Of a stretch of 26,011 bases of DNA, positions 15,798-24,375 are shown in pieces. Location of the stretch: positions 1-26,011 of the forward strand of contig JAEYOX010000041.1 of assembly GCA_023411265.1 (NCBI GenBank), given 5' to 3'. The translations under genes and the position numbers were made by a program. The notes beneath the pieces are model-generated. The model did not search any database. It was not told where the DNA came from and saw nothing but the letters and a program-made list of their open reading frames with translations. Within the stretch, counting starts at the first letter, position 1; each line of letters starts with the position of its first letter. Source of the DNA: Bacteroidota bacterium. Lineage in GTDB: Bacteria > Bacteroidota > Bacteroidia > Flavobacteriales > Weeksellaceae.

Positions 15798-18164
15798 ATG
15801 AGCAATAATCAATCTACATCGCAACGTAGCCAGGAAGATGTTAATCTGAATGAAATTATTAAACCATACTTACGCAAATGGTATTGGTTTGTATTGGCTG
15901 TAATCGCAATGCTTGCATTAGCCGTATTGTATATCAAAAGTACCGCCCCGGAATATGAAATCAAATCACAAGTCCTGATTAAAGATGCTAAAAAAGGGAT
16001 GTCATCAGACTTGAGTATGTTGTCTGACTTGTCCGGACTTGGGGGGATGTCAACCAATAGTATTGACAATGAAGTGGAGGTTTTTAAAACCAAAAAACTC
16101 ATGAATGCCGTGGTGGAAGATTTAAATTTGCAGGTACACGTTCTGCAAAAAAACGGATTACTGACCACAGAATTGTATAATGAAAGTGCACCGGTCATTG
16201 TAAAGGTGGTCAATGAGAAAGTGTATAAAGAACCCGTCGAACCTTTGGAACTCAGTATTGCCGGAGATAAATTAACACTTCAGTCAGACGGTTTTTCGAA
16301 TCCCATAACTACCACTTTCAACAAACTGATCAATCTTCCCTATGCCAATATTATGATCTTAAAAAACAAGGATTATAATGCCCGGAAGTACCCGATGGAA
16401 GGGCAGTTGCTGTTGGCATATGAACCGATGGAAAAGCGAGTGACGGAATATCAGAAGAAAATGTCCATAGATCTTGCCAATAAAGACGTTACTGTTATTG
16501 ATCTGATTCTGAAATACAGTAATGTAGAAAAGGCAAAACAGATGGTAAAAAAACTGATAGATGCCTATAATGAAGATGCTATTGCGGATAAGAATTCAGA
16601 ATCTCAGAAAACAAAAGATTTTATCGACGAGCGTATTGCCATTATTGCTGAAGAATTGGGTGCCGTAGAAGGAGAGAAAGAACGGTTCAAAACGATAAAC
16701 AGGATCGCTGACTTAGAAACTGAGGCGCAACTGAATGTAGGAACCTCCGCCAGCGCAGCAGCTAAATTGCTGGAAACCGAAACACAGATACAACTTATTA
16801 ATGATCTTATCGCTTTTATTCAGAGACAAGGAATGGATCAAACCCTTCCCACAGGCATCGGTATCAATACCGGAGGAGCCTCCACAGCCATTGCAGCGTA
16901 TAACCAAATGGTTCTGGAAAGAGCAAAATTGATGGAAAATGCAACCACTCAGAATCCCCTGGTGACGGAACTTTCCAAACAATTGGTTACCACAAAGGCT
17001 CTGATTATCGAAAATCTGATGAAAGGGCGAACGGCGCTGCTGGCGACCAGAAATCAGATCCAGACCCAGCAGGGAAGAGCAGACACTAAAATCTCAAGAA
17101 TTCCCACTCAGGAAAAAATGTTCCGAAGCATCGAAAGGCAGCAAATGATAAAAGAAAGCCTATACCTACTATTGCTCGAAAAAAGAGAAGAAGCTGCTAT
17201 TGCCATGGCGATTACAGCTCCCAAAGCCCGTGTTATTGATGCCGCCTATGCTTCAGAGAAACCGGTTTCCCCCAAGAAGGCATTGGTTCTGGGCGGCGCA
17301 CTACTATTAGGCCTCATCATTCCTTTCAGTCTTATTTATGTAAAAGAACTTCTGAATGATAAGATTCATTCGAAGCATGATCTAGTGAAACTAACGAATG
17401 GAAAACCGATACTGGGTGAAATTCCCAGATTAAATAAAGGCGAAAACGAACTGGTGCAGATGAACGACCTCACTCCGATGGCAGAAGCTTTCAGAATTTT
17501 GATAACCAACATGAATTTCATGCTTCCCAAACAAAAAGAAGGCAAAGTCATTTTTGTCAGTTCGTCCGTGAAAGGAGAGGGGAAAACATTTGTTTCTGTA
17601 AATCTTGCACTTACACTGGCCTCTCCGGGCAGGAAAGTGATTATCATTGGTTCCGATATCCGGAATCCGCAGTTGCAACGTTATAATCAGGCCAGAAAAG
17701 GATTGGAAGGGCTTACGGAATTTTTATACGCTCCCGAAAAACAGGTGGATGAACTTATCCATACTTCTATTTATAATCCGCATTTGGATGTTATCTACTC
17801 GGGAAGTATCCCGCCTAATCCGACGGAACTATTAGCCAATGGCAGATACGAAAAGTTATTGGCAGAATTACGTACCCGATATGATTACATTATTTTAGAT
17901 ACGGCTCCACTGATGCTCGTTACTGATACCCTGATTATTTCCAACCTAGCAGATGCAACCCTTTATGTAACCCGTTCCGGTTATACAGAAGAAACCCTGA
18001 TTGAGTTTGCGAACAAACAGATCGAATCCGGCAAGATCAAAAATACCGCCTTCGTTCTGAATGATGTTTCCAAAGATCATTTCGGCTATGGAAATAAATA
18101 TGGGTATGGGTATAATGCGGAGCAGAAAAAAGGGATCCTTCACAAGTTCAAAAGTAGATTTTGA
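15798..18164 (+). CDS. Wzc-like polysaccharide co-polymerase and tyrosine autokinase
   Basis: 788 residues from ATG 15798; a TTG one codon earlier is an unnecessary start. Layout: cytoplasmic N-terminus, TM helix (about 31-48), Wzz periplasmic domain with coiled-coil parts, second TM helix (about 495-517), then a cytoplasmic BY-kinase domain. Walker A is GEGKT with K596-T597 (SVKGEGKTFVSVN), Walker A' is IIIGSDIRNPQ, Walker B is YIILDTAPLML. The C-terminal tyrosine cluster Y764, Y768, Y770, Y772 (GYGNKYGYGYN) is the expected autophosphorylation site. Known of the family: cycles of Tyr phosphorylation control chain length and export in Wzy-dependent pathways. The cognate low-molecular-weight phosphatase is not in the window. 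Confidence 0.95.
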   Translation: MSNNQSTSQRSQEDVNLNEIIKPYLRKWYWFVLAVIAMLALAVLYIKSTAPEYEIKSQVLIKDAKKGMSSDLSMLSDLSGLGGMSTNSIDNEVEVFKTKKLMNAVVEDLNLQVHVLQKNGLLTTELYNESAPVIVKVVNEKVYKEPVEPLELSIAGDKLTLQSDGFSNPITTTFNKLINLPYANIMILKNKDYNARKYPMEGQLLLAYEPMEKRVTEYQKKMSIDLANKDVTVIDLILKYSNVEKAKQMVKKLIDAYNEDAIADKNSESQKTKDFIDERIAIIAEELGAVEGEKERFKTINRIADLETEAQLNVGTSASAAAKLLETETQIQLINDLIAFIQRQGMDQTLPTGIGINTGGASTAIAAYNQMVLERAKLMENATTQNPLVTELSKQLVTTKALIIENLMKGRTALLATRNQIQTQQGRADTKISRIPTQEKMFRSIERQQMIKESLYLLLLEKREEAAIAMAITAPKARVIDAAYASEKPVSPKKALVLGGALLLGLIIPFSLIYVKELLNDKIHSKHDLVKLTNGKPILGEIPRLNKGENELVQMNDLTPMAEAFRILITNMNFMLPKQKEGKVIFVSSSVKGEGKTFVSVNLALTLASPGRKVIIIGSDIRNPQLQRYNQARKGLEGLTEFLYAPEKQVDELIHTSIYNPHLDVIYSGSIPPNPTELLANGRYEKLLAELRTRYDYIILDTAPLMLVTDTLIISNLADATLYVTRSGYTEETLIEFANKQIESGKIKNTAFVLNDVSKDHFGYGNKYGYGYNAEQKKGILHKFKSRF

Positions 18165-18231
18165 TTTTGTTAAACAAATATGGATCTGCGAAGATGATCT
18201 AAACTTCTTTATAGAGTTGCGGTAACTAATT

Positions 18232-19404
18232 ATGATTTATTTATTCGTATTAATATTTTTGTTATTGTGTGCCGCTTTACTTGATCGCAAAGTTGACAAG
18301 CGGTTTCAGAAACTCGGTTATACTTTAGCCTATATTATATTGATTGTTTTGTTGACCTTGAGATTTCGGGTGGGCGGAGACTCTCTGTTTTATGAAGATG
18401 TTTTTGACACTATGCCAGATTTGAAAGGATTAAGCAAACTTGATTTACTTGTTCTAGACTATCAGCCACTTTGGTATTTACTCACAGCCATAGTTAGATC
18501 CACTATTGATGACTTTAGGTTTTTTCAGTTTATCCATGCTTTGATTATTAATACTGCCATATTTTATCTCATTCCCAAATATACCGAACGCAAATTTCTG
18601 GCAGTTTTAGTGTATTATATTTTTTTTTATTTATACTTTGGTACCGAAATTCTTCGAGAAGCATTGGCGGTAATCGTCTTTCTGTTTGCTTATCCGCTGA
18701 TTTTTAAAAAAAAATATATTTCTTATTATCTTTTGTGTTGCGTAGCGTATCTTTTTCATGCTTTTGCCATGTTTACATTTGTTGTTCCTGCCCTAGTATA
18801 TGTATTTAGAACACCGATTAAACTCTATCATATACTTGTGATTGCGATAATCACTGTCTTAGCTCCGAGCATTACTTCGAATATTATACTAAATTTGTTT
18901 GAATTCAGCCCTTACATTTCTCGACAAATTAGATTTTATACAGATCTAGAAATTAATATTAATGGTATTCTTAAAAACCTTTTTGATGTGATGCCGGTTC
19001 TTCTGGTAATGTTGCTTCAGAGAAAATACAACAGAGTAGATCCTATTCTGATCCCGGCAGTTAATATATATTTTATTACAATTCTACTTTCCGTTTCTAT
19101 TGCAGGTGCACTACGATTGTCGAACTATTTTGTTTTCTTTTTTTATATGGCATTTATAAATACTTTCTTAAGCCATCGACAGTTTAGAATACCACGGTTT
19201 CGGATGCAGTTGGTTTTGGTGGTTACTTTATTAATAATCAGCAAAAGTTTTTACTATATGAGAGACATGTCAAGATACAATTATGGGTATCCGGCGCATT
19301 TTTATAACCGCTATTTACCCTATAACTCTGTATTTGATCCAGAGATTAACCGTACCAGAGAAAATATTTTTAGAAAATCTATGGATGAAAATATTAACCG
19401 ATGA
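18232..19404 (+). CDS. EpsG-family polysaccharide polymerase (Wzy role)
   Basis: 390 residues, about ten or more hydrophobic helices with short loops. EpsG-type features: the first helices followed by RFRVGGDSLFYEDVF (cf. R..xGxD...Y in the family), the motif YFGTEILREALAVIVFLFAYPL, and HAFAMFTFVVPAL. Proteins of this family sit where Wzy does and are thought to polymerise lipid-linked repeat units in the inner membrane. A flippase (20317-21735) and a Wzc-like protein in the same operon support that. Its stop overlaps the next start (ATGA at 19401-19404). The 67-base gap from the Wzc gene contains only a small palindrome TTTGTTAAACAAA (18166-18178) and no terminator. Confidence 0.82.
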   Translation: MIYLFVLIFLLLCAALLDRKVDKRFQKLGYTLAYIILIVLLTLRFRVGGDSLFYEDVFDTMPDLKGLSKLDLLVLDYQPLWYLLTAIVRSTIDDFRFFQFIHALIINTAIFYLIPKYTERKFLAVLVYYIFFYLYFGTEILREALAVIVFLFAYPLIFKKKYISYYLLCCVAYLFHAFAMFTFVVPALVYVFRTPIKLYHILVIAIITVLAPSITSNIILNLFEFSPYISRQIRFYTDLEININGILKNLFDVMPVLLVMLLQRKYNRVDPILIPAVNIYFITILLSVSIAGALRLSNYFVFFFYMAFINTFLSHRQFRIPRFRMQLVLVVTLLIISKSFYYMRDMSRYNYGYPAHFYNRYLPYNSVFDPEINRTRENIFRKSMDENINR

Positions 19405-20336
19405 GAAGGGTGTTAATCTTAAATCAGTTTTACCTGAAGAAAACCGTAACTTCTTTTCCGGGATATGAAATTTCTTATTTGATGCTCTTCAGGGAAATCC
19501 CTGCTTTTTTAAAAGGTATTCGGTTTTTACACCAGTTTTTACAGCTTCCCTTTTTTAACATATGGTACATCCGGAACTGGAATGAGGTTTTTCGTGGATA
19601 TGATTTGATTATCTTGCATGATTCCCCGATAATGCATGTGAATTATTTCATTAAAAAAATCACGGCAAATACTGATTCAGATACCAGATTAGTATTATAT
19701 TATTGGAATAGTATTTATGATTTGGAATACCTGAAATTAAACAAGCGCTGGGAGATAGTCAGTTTTGATTATCAAGATGCAAGTAATAACAAATTACGTT
19801 ATGTAGGCGGATTTTTCATTCCTGACAAAGTGAAAAAAACTAAAACAGATACAGATCTTTTTTTTGTAGGAACCAATAAGGGCAGATTTCTTTTTTTACA
19901 AAATTTAGAAAAAATATTGAGGAAACACCAGTTGAAAACTAAATTTTTTTTGGTCTCAAAGAAACATTATTTTGATAAAAAATTTAGTCCTGCGATTCCT
20001 TATAAAGAAGTTTTAAACTGGATTGAGAGATCAAAAGCGATAGTAGAAATCGCCAAACCCAATCAGTTTGGACTTACTCTTCGGGCTTACGAAGCTATAT
20101 TTTATAATAAAAAACTGGTGAGTAATAACCAAAATTTGAGAAGCTACGATTTTTATGATCCGGAGAAAATTTATATATTAGAAAACACTCCGAAGGACGC
20201 TCAAAATATTGCGGAATTTTTGAAAGATGAAGAAATTAAATATTCTGAAGAAATTGTACAGCGATATTCCTTTGAATCTTTCATTATTCGGATTGATAAC
20301 AATATAACTTTGCACAATGTCACTCTTCCAAAGTAA
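19401..20336 (+). CDS. Putative glycosyltransferase (CgeB-like/LPS-type, GT-B fold)
   Basis: 311 residues, soluble, no signal peptide. I infer a glycosyltransferase from two stretches that recur in capsule/LPS loci. One is WEIVSFDYQDASNNKLRYVGG, midway. The other is a C-terminal run where AIVEIAKPNQFGLTLRAYEA is followed by NKKLVSNNQNLRSYDFYDP, the position of the nucleotide-sugar-binding site in GT-B enzymes. DTDLFFVGTNKGRF marks the start of the second Rossmann half. No DxD motif is relied on. It overlaps the polymerase gene by ATGA and the flippase gene by 20 bases. Donor and acceptor sugars are unknown. The alternative is an uncharacterised polysaccharide-biosynthesis protein without transferase activity. 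Confidence 0.62.
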   Translation: MRRVLILNQFYLKKTVTSFPGYEISYLMLFREIPAFLKGIRFLHQFLQLPFFNIWYIRNWNEVFRGYDLIILHDSPIMHVNYFIKKITANTDSDTRLVLYYWNSIYDLEYLKLNKRWEIVSFDYQDASNNKLRYVGGFFIPDKVKKTKTDTDLFFVGTNKGRFLFLQNLEKILRKHQLKTKFFLVSKKHYFDKKFSPAIPYKEVLNWIERSKAIVEIAKPNQFGLTLRAYEAIFYNKKLVSNNQNLRSYDFYDPEKIYILENTPKDAQNIAEFLKDEEIKYSEEIVQRYSFESFIIRIDNNITLHNVTLPK

Positions 20337-21735
20337 CTTGTTCAAGAGCACATCTTTGCTTAGTATAAGCCAGGTACTTGCGCTCTTCGTGAGTGCAGTG
20401 ATCATTTTAATTTTGCCACGCTTTATTCCTATGAGCGACTATGGTTATTGGCAGCTTTTTCTTTTGTATGCCGGATATGTAGGGATTTTTCATTTCGGTT
20501 ATTCAGACGGACTATATATTAAGTTTGGTGGAAAAGATTTGAAAACTCTGGACGGTTCAGAACTCAGGATGCAGTTTAGCGTCTTTCTGATTTTCCAATT
20601 GATGTTTTCTCTTGCATTGATTTTTTTTTCATTCAATTGGTTTAGTAATATCAATAAACGCTGGGTTTTTTTAGCAGTAAGTGTATTTTTGGTCATTGAG
20701 AATTATCACAAATTGCTGAGCTTTATATTGTTAGCGACTAACAACGTAACTGCATATGCAAAATCCGTCATCATAGACAAGATATTGATCATGATCTTTG
20801 TTTTCTTGTTATTAGCCGCCGAAGAACTTTCATTACTGAATCTGCTTTTTATTTATATAATTTGTCGATTTGTTTCCCTCATTTATCTGATTGTTTTATA
20901 TCCGAAATTTCTTCCGCAAATTAAAAATACTGCGAGGTTTGGGCATGCTTTTACCCAAATAATTGAGTTCTGTAAAATTGGTATAATTCTCACCTTTTCC
21001 AATATTTTTGGGGTATTTATTTTAGCATCAGGTCGTTTGGTTGTGGAACATTCGTGGAGCATAGAATCATTTGCACAGATTTCACTTGCGGTTTCACTTG
21101 CTTTTTTCATTATGTCTTTTATTTCCCAAATAAGTTTAATTCTTTTTCCTATTCTTTGTAATGCAGAAACTATTATTCAGAAAAAGATTCTGAAGGACGG
21201 GTCTTTACTTATAGGTTTTATCTCAGTTTTGGGTTTTGGGTTTTATTTTTTAACATATTTTTTCATCAAATGGTGGTTGCCGGGTTATAGTGAAAGTTTA
21301 ACTTATCTGATTTATTTGTTTCCTATCATTCTTTTTGAAAATAAAACACAAATTCTTTATACAACCTACTGTAAGTCCCAGAACAAACTTGGTTTGTTAA
21401 TGAAAGTCAATTTTATAGTTTTATTGATTGCATTAATTATGTATCTCATTGCTGCACGATTTCATGCAATTGAACTTGTATTGGTTACTATGTTTTTATC
21501 ATTGATGTTGCGAAGTGTTATTTTACATTTGTATCTTTTCCGCTTTTTTAAATTAAAGACAGAAAAATATTTTTATATTGAGATTGCATTATCAGTTGCA
21601 TTTATTCTGGTATATAAATTATTCGGATTGTGGGCTTCAGGTATCTTTTTTCTTTTTGCTGTTGTTAGTTATTCCCTCGTTTCCTTAAAAGATTTAAAAT
21701 CAATATATTTCACTTTTAAAAATATAGATAAATGA
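20317..21735 (+). CDS. Wzx-type oligosaccharide flippase
   Basis: 472 residues with about 12-14 hydrophobic helices and very few polar loops, in the pattern of the polysaccharide-transport branch of the MOP (MATE-like) superfamily. The N-terminus (LFKSTSLLSISQVLALFVSAVIILILPRF) and the following PMSDYGYWQLFLLYAGYVG are typical of flippases. It should move undecaprenyl-linked repeat units across the inner membrane. The start ATG lies inside the end of the preceding gene (20-base overlap), and its stop overlaps the next ATG (ATGA, 21732-21735), pointing to coupled translation. Confidence 0.88.
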   Translation: MSLFQSNLFKSTSLLSISQVLALFVSAVIILILPRFIPMSDYGYWQLFLLYAGYVGIFHFGYSDGLYIKFGGKDLKTLDGSELRMQFSVFLIFQLMFSLALIFFSFNWFSNINKRWVFLAVSVFLVIENYHKLLSFILLATNNVTAYAKSVIIDKILIMIFVFLLLAAEELSLLNLLFIYIICRFVSLIYLIVLYPKFLPQIKNTARFGHAFTQIIEFCKIGIILTFSNIFGVFILASGRLVVEHSWSIESFAQISLAVSLAFFIMSFISQISLILFPILCNAETIIQKKILKDGSLLIGFISVLGFGFYFLTYFFIKWWLPGYSESLTYLIYLFPIILFENKTQILYTTYCKSQNKLGLLMKVNFIVLLIALIMYLIAARFHAIELVLVTMFLSLMLRSVILHLYLFRFFKLKTEKYFYIEIALSVAFILVYKLFGLWASGIFFLFAVVSYSLVSLKDLKSIYFTFKNIDK

Positions 21736-23183
21736 AATGCAATAAGATCATAAATTTTACTGCAAAATATGTTCTTCTGTTTTGTGTATTTCTCTTTGTA
21801 CAATGCGCAACAGCTCAGAATTCAAGCTGGTATTTTCCTTGGAAAAATAATATAAGTAATTTGGAGTCTGCTTCAGATACAGAAGATATACCCTTGTTGA
21901 TTGACGGATATAATTATCGAATTTTAAAAATTAGAAACTTTTCAGGGAATGTAATTCAAGATTTTGAATACACTTGCGACATTGCCACAGTTGAAATTTT
22001 TCAACTTCCTTCGATGAAAGATCACTCTGGCAAAGATATTTTAGATTTAATTTTACCAGTAGATAATTATGCCCTTAAAGATAATGATGTAGATAAACAT
22101 TTTCTCATAAAATTTAAGGGATTAAAAACCGGAAATGAAGTGATATCCCTATCAATTCGTACCAATAACAAAACTTATAGATTTTCAAAGAAACTAAAGG
22201 TCGCAGGGCTTAAATACCAACCTCCAGTGAGCTTGAATGTTTTCGCATATTTTGATTATAATTTTCTGGTAAAAGATCTCAAAAGTCAAGTGATTAGTGA
22301 TCTCGTAGCACACAATGTGGATGTATTGGTAATTCCGCCAGCTGTAATCCCGGATTTGTCTGTTGCAAATATTGATGTCTCTGCCCTAAGTAACTATCTG
22401 AAAAATACAGAACATAAATTCAGATACTATATTCTTTATTTAAATTTTAATGACAAAGAAATAGATTTTAATAACCCTATTGTCAATAAATCACTTTCAA
22501 CTTGGTATTCCAATGTGATGAAATGGTTTCGTGAAAAAAATATTCCGGTGAATCAAGTCTTTATTTTTCCTTATGATGAACCAAAACAAGAACAAATAAA
22601 TCACTTGATAAAAATGCAGGCTCATTTTCGGTCGTTTGGAATTAAAAATCCTTTTTTTGTAACAGTAGATAATGTGCCCGCTGCGAAAGTAGTATTAGGG
22701 CAAATCGAATATGTGCAGATGCAGCCACAAATAATGAAGCAAATGGGAAGCATCAATACATCTTCTCATCTGTGGAGTTATCAGTTAATATACGGGAGTA
22801 GAGACCGTTTGGCGACGGAATATAGAGATATTAGCATTACCGCATTTCGTAATAATGCTGATGGTATCGGAGTTTGGAGCTACGCTGATATTGACAGAGC
22901 TGTGGATGTGCTTGGTAAAAAAGATTTTGATACGGGCAGGGGTACCTGGGATATTTATTACACTGCGCCGAGTGCCGAATATGCACTAGTGTACCGTAAA
23001 AATGATACTTTATATTCAAGTTTAAGGTGGGAAGCTCTTTCTTACGGTATGGAAGATTATTTTTGGTTGGTTCAATATCAGAATAAATTTGGAAGAAGAA
23101 AAACTAACAAATTGCTGGAGAATATTGTCACCTTTTCCGAACAAGAAATTGAGGCACTCAAATTAGAAATTTTAGCGAAATGA
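21732..23183 (+). CDS. Secreted GH123-like (DUF4091) glycoside hydrolase
   Basis: 483 residues. An N-terminal signal peptide (hydrophobic VLLFCVFLFVQ, cleavage probably after ATA) is followed by a beta-rich region (to about residue 160) and a TIM-barrel-like domain. The sequence VFIFPYDEPKQE carries an adjacent Asp-Glu pair, D282-E283. This matches the pair used in substrate-assisted catalysis by family GH123 beta-N-acetylgalactosaminidases. The C-terminal SLRWEALSYGMEDYFWL is the hallmark of the domain once called DUF4091 (GH123 catalytic domain). It should act in the periplasm or outside the cell. Embedded in a polysaccharide operon and translationally coupled on both sides (ATGA), it may trim, release or edit the polymer rather than degrade food. 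Activity and substrate are inferred. Confidence 0.78.
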   Translation: MKCNKIINFTAKYVLLFCVFLFVQCATAQNSSWYFPWKNNISNLESASDTEDIPLLIDGYNYRILKIRNFSGNVIQDFEYTCDIATVEIFQLPSMKDHSGKDILDLILPVDNYALKDNDVDKHFLIKFKGLKTGNEVISLSIRTNNKTYRFSKKLKVAGLKYQPPVSLNVFAYFDYNFLVKDLKSQVISDLVAHNVDVLVIPPAVIPDLSVANIDVSALSNYLKNTEHKFRYYILYLNFNDKEIDFNNPIVNKSLSTWYSNVMKWFREKNIPVNQVFIFPYDEPKQEQINHLIKMQAHFRSFGIKNPFFVTVDNVPAAKVVLGQIEYVQMQPQIMKQMGSINTSSHLWSYQLIYGSRDRLATEYRDISITAFRNNADGIGVWSYADIDRAVDVLGKKDFDTGRGTWDIYYTAPSAEYALVYRKNDTLYSSLRWEALSYGMEDYFWLVQYQNKFGRRKTNKLLENIVTFSEQEIEALKLEILAK

Positions 23184-24271
23184 GAGTGTTGCTTTGTAGT
23201 CCGCTTTCCGGAATGGTTGGTGGTATATCTCTTTGGACTGAGCATGTATGCAATTACTTCAAGGACAATCCGCAAGTTGCCCTTACTCTGTTGGATACCG
23301 CACGTAAACACAATATTTATCCGGATACGCCTTATCTTGAACGCATTTATAAAGGTGTCAAAGAATACCGAATAATTTTCTCAGCAATAAATAAAAAATT
23401 GAAATCACAGAAATTTGATGTCGTGCATTTAGTTTCTAGTGCTTCGTTCAGTTTATTGAAGGATTATTTTATCATTAAATCTTCCAGAAAGAAAAACGTA
23501 CCTTGTGTTATTCATTTCCATTTCGGGAGAATTCCTGAATTATTCCTGAAGAAGAACTGGGAATACCGCCTATTGATGTTGGTTATCAGTATTGCAGATC
23601 ATGTAGTTCTGTTGGATCTTCCTTCATATAAAGTCTTATTAGCAAACGGCTTTACGAATGTTTCTCTGTTACCAAATCCTTTATCTCCTGTTGTTGATGA
23701 AATTATGGTTAAACATCATTTCATAGAAAGGGCTCCTCGAAAAATTTTGTTTGCAGGAAATGTTATCCCAACCAAAGGAATTTTCGAGTTGATAGAAGCA
23801 TGTAATGAGATTGACAATATTGAAGTGCAAATACTAGGTGCAGTTACGGACGATGTTCATGGAAGAATAAATCAATCTATAAGAGATTTTAATAAATTTA
23901 GTATTGGGGGTGTGAAAAACCATGAAACCATTATTAAAGAAATGTTATCCAGCCGTATCTTTGTTTTACCCAGCTATACGGAAGGATTTCCAAATGTTAT
24001 TTTAGAAAGTATGGCCGCAGGATGTGCGATTATTTCCACAGATGTAGGAGCAATTCCGCAAATGCTCGCCATGGATTCTTCTGAAAGTTGTGGGATTATT
24101 GTAAAACCTAAAGATGTTTTGGAGTTAAGAAAAGCAATTATGAAACTTTTAAATAATGAGCCAATTGCAGACGAGTTATCTTTGAATGCAAAAAAAAGAG
24201 TGCATCAGGAATATAGCATTGGAAAAATAATGCAGGATTTGATTGTCATTTGGAAAAAAGCTGTCTCCTAA
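23180..24271 (+). CDS. Glycosyltransferase family 4
   Basis: 363 residues, GT-B fold. N-terminal half: VLLCSPLSGMVGGISLWTEHV (glycine-rich loop near the acceptor site) and FDVVHLVSSASF. The C-terminal GT4 domain begins at KILFAGNVIPTKGIFELIEA and holds the E-x7-E motif in EGFPNVILE, then AAGCAIISTDVGAIPQ. Retaining transferase using a nucleotide sugar at the cytoplasmic face of the inner membrane. It starts by ATGA overlap with the hydrolase gene. It is followed by a gap of roughly 100 bases, the only sizeable one in this half of the operon. Linkage and donor unknown. Confidence 0.9.
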   Translation: MRVLLCSPLSGMVGGISLWTEHVCNYFKDNPQVALTLLDTARKHNIYPDTPYLERIYKGVKEYRIIFSAINKKLKSQKFDVVHLVSSASFSLLKDYFIIKSSRKKNVPCVIHFHFGRIPELFLKKNWEYRLLMLVISIADHVVLLDLPSYKVLLANGFTNVSLLPNPLSPVVDEIMVKHHFIERAPRKILFAGNVIPTKGIFELIEACNEIDNIEVQILGAVTDDVHGRINQSIRDFNKFSIGGVKNHETIIKEMLSSRIFVLPSYTEGFPNVILESMAAGCAIISTDVGAIPQMLAMDSSESCGIIVKPKDVLELRKAIMKLLNNEPIADELSLNAKKRVHQEYSIGKIMQDLIVIWKKAVS

Positions 24272-24375
24272 CAAAATTAGAAATTATGAAATTTCCGCAA
24301 ATAACGACGTGGAAAAACTATTAAATTTATTCCTAAAACATGCTGGTTCGAATCGTGCGGCATGAAGTAGAACTA

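Noticed and set aside
18166..18178. Palindrome TTTGTTAAACAAA after the Wzc-like gene as terminator
   Set aside because: AT-rich stem, no T tract, and the downstream polymerase gene needs read-through; probably chance.
24340..24375. 12-residue N-terminal extension of the second GT4 gene
   Set aside because: Family similarity begins at ATG 24376; the extension is short, basic and unremarkable. It cannot be fully excluded.
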